Shown in pieces: positions 58,801 through 64,000 of a DNA stretch of 64,000 nucleotides. Under the pieces are notes generated by a model, which was not told where the DNA came from, ran no database searches, and was given only the letters and a program-made list of their open reading frames with translations. The DNA is taken from positions 2,170,001 to 2,234,000 of the forward strand of contig BJHW01000002.1 in the NCBI GenBank assembly GCA_005405945.1, written 5' to 3'. The position numbers were made by a program, and so were the translations under genes. This stretch comes from Streptomyces violaceusniger. GTDB taxonomy: Bacteria; Actinomycetota; Actinomycetes; Streptomycetales; Streptomycetaceae. Positions within the stretch are counted from its first letter, which is position 1. Every line of letters begins with the position of its first letter.

Positions 58801-61703
58801 CGGCCACCAGAACAAATCGAGGAACTGGATTGTCAACCGGTACTTCGGTCAGTTCAACAAGTCCAGCAGGAACCAATGGGTGTTCGGGGACCGGGATACC
58901 GGTGCCCACCTACGGAAATTCTCCTGGACGAAAATCGTTCGACACCAGATGGTCCCCGGCACCTCGTCTCCGGACGACCCGACCCTGGCGGACTACTGGG
59001 CCAAACGGCGACGAAAGGGGGTACCCACGCCTCTGGATGCGTTCGGACTGCGGCTGCTCATGCTGCAAGACGGTCGCTGCCAGCTGTGTCGAGGGCTCCT
59101 GCTGTACGCCGACCACCAACCACACAGCCCCGTCGAATGGGAACAGTGGATGGCGGTGATCCGACGGGCGGTGACGAGGCAACACATCGTCCTCGCCCCA
59201 GGTCAAGGCAAGTCGGACGTGGTCCTTCGTCTCGTGCACACCTCCTGTCGACGTCGGCGCAGTGCCGACATCCCAGCAGGTCTGGCTTCTCTGCGTGCCC
59301 GCGAGCCCTCGGGGCTTGCTTGAGCCGGATGCGGTTGACGCTGCACGTCCGGTTCTTAGGGGCGGGGACGCAGTAATGCGTCCCCGCTACCCGACAAAGC
59401 CGGCCACATGGCGAAGGACGGCAGCGAGTTGAGCAGTGGAAGGACTGTCATGCCGGGAGACACGCCGGTGAATATCGGCGTCTTGCTGAACAGCCCGTAC
59501 CGGGCTGAACGGCGGGTACTGGAGATTCAGACGAAACTGCACCATTGGGCGAAGGAGGCCCCGGACCGCCAATTCGGGGACCTGTTCAACCTCGTGGCGG
59601 ACCCAGCGTTCCTGGTCTTGGCCTGGAACAGGGCCCGGGAGAACAAGGGTGCTCGGAGCGTCGGGGTAGACGGCGTGTCCGTCTCCCTGATCGAACGCTC
59701 TGCACTCGGTGCGGAAGGGTTCCTGGAGGAGGTGCGTGCCTTGTTGAAGGCGCGAACCTTCCAGCCGGTCCCGGTGCGGGAGAAGACGATTCCCAAAGCG
59801 AACGGCAAGGTCCGTCGCTTAGGTATCCCTACTATCCGCGACCGCATCGTACAGGCGTCCTTGAAGCTGGTACTTGAGCCTATTCTGGAGGCGGACTTCC
59901 ACTCGTCGAGCTACGGATTCCGTCCGAGACGCAGAGCCCAGGACGCGATCGAAGAGATCCGTTACTACGCCCGATCCCGCTACGAGTGGGTGTTTGAGGG
60001 CGATATTGCGGCCTGCTTCGACGAAATCGACCACACGGCCCTCACGGAGCGCCTACGGCGACGAATCGGAGACAGGCGCGTATTGGCGCTCGTTAAAGCG
60101 TTCTTGAAGGCGGGCGTGCTCAGCGAGGAGGGCGTCAACAGGGAGTCCTATACCGGCACTCCCCAGGGTGGGATCTTATCCCCGCTCCTGGCAAATCTCG
60201 CGCTGGAAGTGCTCGATGAGCACTTCGCTGCGAAGAACAGGGTTTTCAAATGGTCGAACCAACGGGTCAGGCACCGCAAACGCGGAGGCGCCACGTACCG
60301 GCTTATTCGGTACGCGGACGACTTCGTCGTCATGGTGTTTGGCCGTCGGGATCAGGCCGAAGCCCTGTGGGATGAGGTGGGCGATATTCTGGCTCCGATG
60401 GGGCTACGACTCCATCCGGAGAAGACCCAGGTAACGCACATCGACGAGGGCTTCGACTTTCTGGGGTTCCGTATCCGGCGGCACCAACAGAGGGGAAGCA
60501 CACGGCGACTGATCTACTCCTACCCATCGGACAAGTCTCTTGCGTCCGTCAAGCGGAAGGTGAAGATGGTCACCAAACAGGGAACCCACCGGCCCGCAGA
60601 AGAGGTGTTCAAACGCCTCAATCAAATAACCTGCGGATGGGCCCTCTATTTTAAGCACGGCGCCTCCAGTCAAGCGTTCAAGGACCTAGACCACTTCCTG
60701 TGGTGGAGGCTGAATCGCTGGCTGGCGAAGCAACACCCGCGTCAAAGCATGAGATGGATCATCCGGCACTACTTCCGGCAGAGCCGGTGGTGGCCGGAGG
60801 CAAATGGAGTGCGAATCAGGCCCACGGTCGATGCGCACATCGAGCGATATCGATATCGGGGGTCGCGGATTCCCAATCCGTGGGTCCATCGTCCGGAACC
60901 GCAACTTTCACCCTGATGGAAACTCGTGGAGAGCCGGATGCCTGGTAACAGGCACGTCCGGTTCGGGTCGGCGGCCGGGAGAAACGGGCCGGGCGAGAGC
61001 CTGGAACCGCGCTCCCGGCCGACCGCACTGGAAGACCTCCCGCGATCCCGACTACGAGACCAAGAAGGCCCGCATCGAGCACCTTTACGCGATCGCCGAC
61101 GGCGAGGTCAAACCCGACGACGACGAGCCTGACGTCGTGTTCTGCCTGGATGAGTTCGGCCCGCTCAACCTGATGCCGCACCCGGGGCGGCAGTGGGCCG
61201 AACGCGGCGGCCAGCACAAGGACCCCGGCCGGGAGCCGAGGCCCCGCCGGCGGGCGACCTACACCCGCCCGCACGGGGTCCGGCACCTGTTCGCCGCCTT
61301 GGACCTGGCCAGGAACAAACTCTACGGCCACATCAAGAAGACCAAGAACCGCTCGAAGTTCTTGGAGTTCTGCCGCTACCTGCGCACGCTCTACCCACCG
61401 ACGATCCGTCTGGCGATCGTGTGCGACAACTACTCCCCGCACCTGACCACCAAACGGTGCCGCCGCGTCGCCGACTGGGCCCAGGCCAACAACGTCGAGA
61501 TCGCCTACACCCCGACCAACTCCTCGTGGCTGAACCGCATCGAGGCTCAGTTCACCGCCCTGCGCTACTTCACCCTCGACGGCACCGACCATCCCACCCA
61601 CAAGGCCCAGGGCGGCATGATCCGCCGGTACATCATCTGGCGAAACCGAAACGCCGCTGACGAACGCCTACGCAAGGTCGTCGACAGGGCGAACGTTGCC
61701 TGA
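55863..61703 (+). CDS. IS630-family transposase, split gene (exons 55863-56327 and 61029-61703)
   Basis: Exon 1 encodes the HTH part: VRVREIDDDEGRRLMRIVRR, VTWRRAQMVLLSAQSMPVVK and GVSFQRIKT. Exon 2 continues WKTSRDPDYETKKARIEHLY, then the DDE core: VVFCLDEFGPLNLMPHPGRQ (Asp), IRLAIVCDNYSPHLTTKRCR (Asp) and TPTNSSWLNRIEAQFTALRY (Glu). Joining 56327 to 61029 falls on a codon boundary and gives one 379-residue protein of normal length with no lost or gained residue. Expression of active transposase therefore depends on splicing of the outer intron. Confidence 0.85.
57507..59323 (+). CDS. Group II intron reverse transcriptase/maturase with HNH-like endonuclease (inner intron)
   Basis: About 605 residues from ATG 57507. 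RT blocks: TAGVDGRTALLPQSK (RT1/0), AGGKKRPLGIPVIADRVLQA, SYGFRPGRGCHDAI, WVLDADLKAAFDRIDHEHLL (RT3), GTPQGGVVSPLLLNIAL (RT4, after adding one G in the run 58275-58278), IRYADDLVALCHSYDEAEQV (catalytic YADD) and FLGFNVRRY. The maturase part has HKIDPIVRGWSAYYRTVVSS. The C-terminus has CQLCRGLLLYADHQPHSP, later RQHIV and LVHTSCRRR, an HNH-like zinc nuclease. The stop lies at the start of domain V. The protein promotes splicing and target-primed insertion of the inner intron. Confidence 0.85.
59322..59355 (+). ncRNA. Domain V of the inner intron
   Basis: GAGCCGGATGCGGTTGACGC then TGCACGTCCGGTTC: the compact 34-base hairpin with the AGC catalytic triad and GNRA-like tip typical of group II domain V. 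Domain VI follows at about 59358-59393. Confidence 0.85.
59408..60916 (+). CDS. Group II intron reverse transcriptase/maturase (outer intron), no HNH domain
   Basis: 502 residues from ATG 59408, uninterrupted. RT blocks are GARSVGVDGVSVSLIE, ANGKVRRLGIPTIRDRIVQA, SSYGFRPRRRAQDAIEEI, YEWVFEGDIAACFDEIDHTA, TGTPQGGILSPLLANLALEV, YRLIRYADDFVVMVFGRRDQ (YADD) and FDFLGFRIRRHQQRG. The thumb/maturase region has RLNQITCGWALYFKHGASSQ and YFRQSRWWPEANGVRIR. It ends without the Cys/His nuclease seen in the inner RT. It clearly differs from the inner RT, so the two introns are not recent duplicates. The inner intron separates this gene from the outer intron's 5' half. Confidence 0.9.
   Translation: MAKDGSELSSGRTVMPGDTPVNIGVLLNSPYRAERRVLEIQTKLHHWAKEAPDRQFGDLFNLVADPAFLVLAWNRARENKGARSVGVDGVSVSLIERSALGAEGFLEEVRALLKARTFQPVPVREKTIPKANGKVRRLGIPTIRDRIVQASLKLVLEPILEADFHSSSYGFRPRRRAQDAIEEIRYYARSRYEWVFEGDIAACFDEIDHTALTERLRRRIGDRRVLALVKAFLKAGVLSEEGVNRESYTGTPQGGILSPLLANLALEVLDEHFAAKNRVFKWSNQRVRHRKRGGATYRLIRYADDFVVMVFGRRDQAEALWDEVGDILAPMGLRLHPEKTQVTHIDEGFDFLGFRIRRHQQRGSTRRLIYSYPSDKSLASVKRKVKMVTKQGTHRPAEEVFKRLNQITCGWALYFKHGASSQAFKDLDHFLWWRLNRWLAKQHPRQSMRWIIRHYFRQSRWWPEANGVRIRPTVDAHIERYRYRGSRIPNPWVHRPEPQLSP
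60930..60968 (+). ncRNA. Domain V of the outer intron
   Basis: GAGAGCCGGATGCCTGGTAA then CAGGCACGTCCGGTTCGGG. The core (GAGCCGGATGC...GCACGTCCGGTTC) is nearly identical to domain V of the inner intron, although the two RTs differ. Domain VI extends to 61028. Confidence 0.85.
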
Positions 61704-61711
61704 TACGGCAC
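61685..61711 (-). repeat. IS630 right terminal inverted repeat
   Basis: Inverse of 55087-55113 with two mismatches, followed by the TA duplication. It starts inside the last transposase codons. Confidence 0.85.
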
Positions 61712-61713
61712 TA

Positions 61714-61928
61714 GGCGATGCGTTGTCGAACAGATCCCGCCGGGCGGTCTCGCCGCGACGGGCCCCTCACAGGCACGCCCGTACCGGTTCCCGCCCTGAT
61801 GACCACCGCTTTCGGCGGCGGCGATCCACCGGACATGCGCCACGGTAGGATCCGCGAGACATGGATACAAATAGTGTCATTGCATACTTGAGATTGGCAT
61901 TGCCTATGTCGCCGGGAAGTGGAAACGG
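61714..61928 (+). promoter_or_regulatory. LysR promoter/operator region
   Basis: AT-rich stretch 61863-61910 with the short dyad GGCATTGCC (61896-61904), resembling an LTTR half-site, just ahead of ATG 61929. Originally this DNA was continuous with the upstream region of the SDR gene at 53594. Confidence 0.35.
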
Positions 61929-62836
61929 ATGAACCTGCGGCAATACGAATACGCTCTGGCTGTGGCCGAAGAAGGCTCCATGACAGCGGCTGCTGAGCGT
62001 CTGCGCGTCACGCAGCCGTCCTTGTCGCAGCAGATCGGCGCTCTGGAAAAGCACCTCGGTGTGCAGCTGTTCACTCGGACATCGGGCGGGGTCACAGTGA
62101 CCATGGCCGGACGCGCCTTCCTCGCCGAGGCAGAGATCGCGACCACCGCGTCCCGCAGAGCCGTCCTGGCTGCCCGTGCCGCCTCCGGGGAACTGGCCGG
62201 TGAACTCATCATCGCCGTCCACATGGGCCTGGGAGCACGGCAGCTCCCCTGGCACTGGGCCGGCTCCGCCACCGCCACCCGAAACTCCAGGTCATTCTCC
62301 ACGAGGAGCCCGATCCAGCGGATATGGAACGCCTGGCCCGCCAGGGAACGCTCGACATGGTCCTGGTCCACCGCATCCCCGCCGGCTGCACATTCGACAT
62401 CCACACCCTGGGCGAGGAGACCTACGTCGCCGTCCTGCCCGAGGGACACCCGCTCCTCGCCAGCGGCAGGGCCCTGCGCATGGCAGATCTCGCGACACAG
62501 GGATGGGTGCGCTTCCGCCGCGCCAGCCTGCTCGACGAATACCTCGCCCGCCTGCTCGCCGACGCGGGCATCAGCCCGCCCACGGTGGCCCGAGCGTCAC
62601 AGATCTCCACCGCCGTGCGACTGGCAGCCCAGGGCTTGGGCGTCACCGTGGTTCCGGCATCGGCCGTGCCCGAAAGCTTCGAACAGCTAGCCCGCCCGTT
62701 CCTGCCTTCCCTGACCGAACCCGTCATCGTCGGTGCACGCCGCCACCCGGGTTCGGCGGAGGCAGCCGTGCTCGACCACCTCCGTCAGCAGAACTGGTGC
62801 GGCACCAGCCTCCTCGCCCCGCATACCGCCCTCTGA
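61929..62836 (+). CDS. LysR-family transcriptional regulator
   Basis: About 302 residues. N-terminal HTH: MNLRQYEYALAVAEEGSMTA, AERLRVTQPSLSQQIGALEK and HLGVQLFTRTSGGVTVTMAG. The effector domain follows: ELIIAVHMGLGARQLPW, then (after one missing G near 62257) LGRLRHRHPKLQVILHEEPD, MERLARQGTLDMVLVHRIPA, EETYVAVLPEGHPLLASGRA and ISTAVRLAAQGLGVTVVPAS. It is a full-length LTTR once corrected. It faces the SDR gene across the inserted elements, the classic LTTR-target arrangement. Confidence 0.82.
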
Positions 62837-62869
62837 GCCGAGGGCCTCACTGGTCGTCGGCCGCGCGCT

Positions 62870-63280
62870 TGTCCCGGAGGGGCCGTAGGCCGCCGGGCAG
62901 GTCGGGGAGCTGGAGGGAACGCCTGTTCGGCGCCGGTCCAGGAGAACACCTCCAGCAGCTCCTCGGGCAGGTCCACCCTCGGCAGCATCGTGTTCACTGC
63001 GGCCCGCAACTCCAGCAGGGAGGCGGGTTCGGGTTCCGGCTCCGGGACCGCGAAGTGCAGGCGCCATCGTCGGCGAAGCGGATCTGCGCGTTGTCCGGGA
63101 CCTGGGCGACGACCTCCCGGTAGGTGCCCTCCAGCAGCGCGGCCGGATGCCCGCCCGCTTCCCTGGGCAGGTTCAGCGAGTTCCCTGGGCAGGCTCAGCG
63201 AGGCGAGCACGGTCGGCCTTGTCTGCTGCCACGCCTGGTCGGCCAGTAGCCATAGAGGTCTGCGGGGTATCCGCGCCCGG
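62870..63280 (-). pseudogene. Tn3-family transposase middle fragment
   Basis: In shifting minus-strand frames: LLADQAWQQTRPTVLASLSL, LLEGTYREVVAQVPDNAQIR, LHFAVPEPEPEPASLLELRA, then AAVNTMLPRVDLPEELLEVF. The block LPRVDLPEExLLEVxxW is characteristic of the middle of Tn3 TnpA. Neither the catalytic Asp/Glu region nor ends remain. It covers a part absent from the truncated TnpA at 33.7-35.6 kb. Confidence 0.55.
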
Positions 63281-63295
63281 CCGTCACGCGGGTCG

Positions 63296-64000
63296 CTACC
63301 CGACCGGCCAGTCCCCGGTGCGGGCGAACAGCTCGATGTCGGCCTCGTACGGCGCGGGGTCGAGTCCCCGCGCACGCACCCACTCCGTATTGAGGTGGGT
63401 GTTCCGGTACGGCTCAGCGACGTCGCCGATGATGGTGACGACGCTGCCCCGTATCCCCGCTTGGTGCATCCGTGCCACGAGGTGGCACGTTCCCCAGAAG
63501 TTGGTGCCGGTCGCCGGTCCGGCTTCGATCCCGGCAGCAGTGCGAAGCCACCGCATGGCCGCAATGGACGCCGCGTCCGGTACCGGGATCATCAGGTCGA
63601 TCACCGCCGGCAGGAAGCCGGGCTCGGTGCGTGGGCGACCGATGCCAGGTATCCGCGAGGGCATCCCCGTGGTGTAGTCGCCACACCCGCTCGCCCACGC
63701 GGGGAAGTAGGCGGAGTTCTCCGGGTCCACCACGGCCAGCCGCGTCGGATGACCGTGCCGCCGCAGGTGGCGTCCGATCGCTGCCGAAGTCGCCCCGGTT
63801 CCGGCACCAGTGACGATCCACTCCGGGATCGGGTGCGGTTCCCCGCTCATCTGATCGAAGATCTCGTCGGCGATCGTCGGCTCACCACACCCGGCCACCG
63901 CCCGCTCCGCGTCGCTGAAGTGGTCCAGGAAGTGGCCGCCGAGCCGCTCGGCCAACGCCCTCGCCTCCTCCTGTACCGCGGCGGGCGGCTGCTCGCCCAC
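63296..64000 (-). CDS. PLP-dependent cysteine synthase/cystathionine beta-synthase-family protein, partial
   Basis: The last about 234 residues of a fold-type II PLP enzyme that continues off the right edge. It shows GHFLDHFSDAERAVAGCGEP, TIADEIFDQM, the phosphate-binding loop WIVTGAGTGATSAAIGRHLR (G-T-G-A-T) and LAVVDPENSAYFPAW, then GIGRPRTEPGFLPAVIDLMI and AGPATGTNFWGTCHLVARMH. The PLP lysine would lie upstream, outside the window. Relatives make cysteine or related beta-substituted alanines. The product here is unknown. The C-terminus abuts Tn3 debris. Confidence 0.8.
   Translation of the reverse strand: MGEQPPAAVQEEARALAERLGGHFLDHFSDAERAVAGCGEPTIADEIFDQMSGEPHPIPEWIVTGAGTGATSAAIGRHLRRHGHPTRLAVVDPENSAYFPAWASGCGDYTTGMPSRIPGIGRPRTEPGFLPAVIDLMIPVPDAASIAAMRWLRTAAGIEAGPATGTNFWGTCHLVARMHQAGIRGSVVTIIGDVAEPYRNTHLNTEWVRARGLDPAPYEADIELFARTGDWPVG

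Larger units (their letters stand above)
56858..59395 (+). mobile_element. Inner group II intron, nested in domain IV of the outer intron
   Basis: It begins GTGCGACACG at 56858 and ends CCGAC at 59395 after its own domain V (59322-59355) and domain VI hairpin (GGGGACGCAG...TGCGTCCCCG). Length 2538 bases. Removing it rejoins GGCCGGG with AAAGCCGGCC, a perfect small hairpin just before the outer RT start, which supports these boundaries. Only about 12 bases separate its 3' end from the outer RT ATG (59408), so the outer intron's 5' half must lie upstream. It is nested, not tandem. Confidence 0.8.
56328..61028 (+). mobile_element. Outer group II intron (interrupted by the inner intron)
   Basis: The 5' end is GTGCGCCGTG at 56328 (GUGYG consensus). 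The 3' end is AC at 61028, preceded by a domain V/VI structure. Minus the inner intron it is 2163 bases, normal for an ORF-bearing bacterial intron: about 530 bases of domains I-III (56328-56857), the RT gene 59408-60916 in domain IV, domain V at 60930-60968 and domain VI to 61028. It interrupts the transposase between its HTH and DDE parts. Confidence 0.82.
55087..61711 (+). mobile_element. IS630-family element carrying alkB-like cargo and a twintron
   Basis: The left end starts GTGCCGCATCAGGCAACGTT at 55087. The inverse of the right end (61711) starts GTGCCGTATCAGGCAACGTT. Over 27 bases only two differ. Both are flanked by TA (55085-55086, 61712-61713), the duplication typical of IS630. Inside are an AlkB-like gene (minus strand) and a transposase gene split by nested group II introns. 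Without the introns the element would be about 1.9 kb. Confidence 0.82.

Noticed and set aside
59396..61028. Two tandem group II introns instead of a twintron
   Set aside because: Only about 12 bases lie between the inner intron's end and the second RT gene, leaving no room for domains I-III of a second intron. They are found upstream at 56328-56857.
1..64000. CRISPR arrays, rRNA and tRNA genes
   Set aside because: No regularly spaced repeats and no recognisable tRNA or rRNA signatures were seen on either strand. A dedicated covariance search was not possible here.

Overview
The window is very GC-rich actinomycete DNA, most likely from a Streptomyces chromosome. The signs are GTG/TTG starts, GC-biased third positions, type I PKS modules, FkbG-K-like methoxymalonyl genes, and IS110/IS21/IS701/IS630 elements of the kind common in Streptomyces. 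Three kinds of sequence alternate: one compact biosynthetic cluster, ordinary accessory genes (regulators, transporters, oxidoreductases), and a large amount of gene and IS debris typical of an unstable chromosomal arm.

Layout. 1-10.3 kb is mostly remnants (response regulator/TetR junction, IS1380, MFS, FAH hydrolase, VOC dioxygenase, amidohydrolase, IstA) with a few intact genes (secreted protein, GntR, methyltransferase). 10.47-14.68 kb is a five-gene operon for methoxymalonyl-ACP (hydroxyacyl dehydrogenase, ACP, acyl-ACP dehydrogenase, FkbH-like HAD protein, O-methyltransferase). 14.67-15.96 kb encodes an unusual protein fusing an AhpD/CMD-like domain to a degenerate nuclease-like domain. 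About 16.27-30.0 kb is one very large PKS gene: KSQ-AT-ACP loading, KS-AT-DH-KR-ACP, KS-AT-KR(inactive)-ACP-TE. The predicted product is a methoxylated triketide: propionyl starter, malonyl, then probably methoxymalonyl, left as a beta-ketone and released by the TE. 30-35.6 kb holds IS110 and HipA remnants, a LysE exporter, a padR-DUF1048-DUF1048 operon and a truncated Tn3 transposase. 36-39.2 kb is a small catabolic operon (DUF1932 dehydrogenase, damaged MFS, RraA-like aldolase, GntR). 39.2-52.7 kb mixes debris with intact genes (quinone oxidoreductase, DedA, serine hydrolase, nitroreductase, HxlR/MFS pair).

The most unusual region is 52.8-62.8 kb. A divergent SDR/LysR pair has been split by a stack of mobile elements. 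An IS630-type element (TIRs at 55087 and 61711, TA duplication) carries an AlkB-like dioxygenase gene beside its transposase. The transposase gene is interrupted in frame by a group II intron (56328-61028). That intron is itself interrupted by a second group II intron (56858-59395), forming a twintron with two different reverse transcriptases. An IS701-type element sits exactly on the left IS630 junction, flanked by CTAG.

Many genes appear frameshifted, including six breaks in the PKS. Nearly every one is repaired by restoring a single base to a short G or C run. I read these mostly as assembly indels rather than real mutations. The truncations, fusions and internal deletions in the debris regions are separate events and look real.
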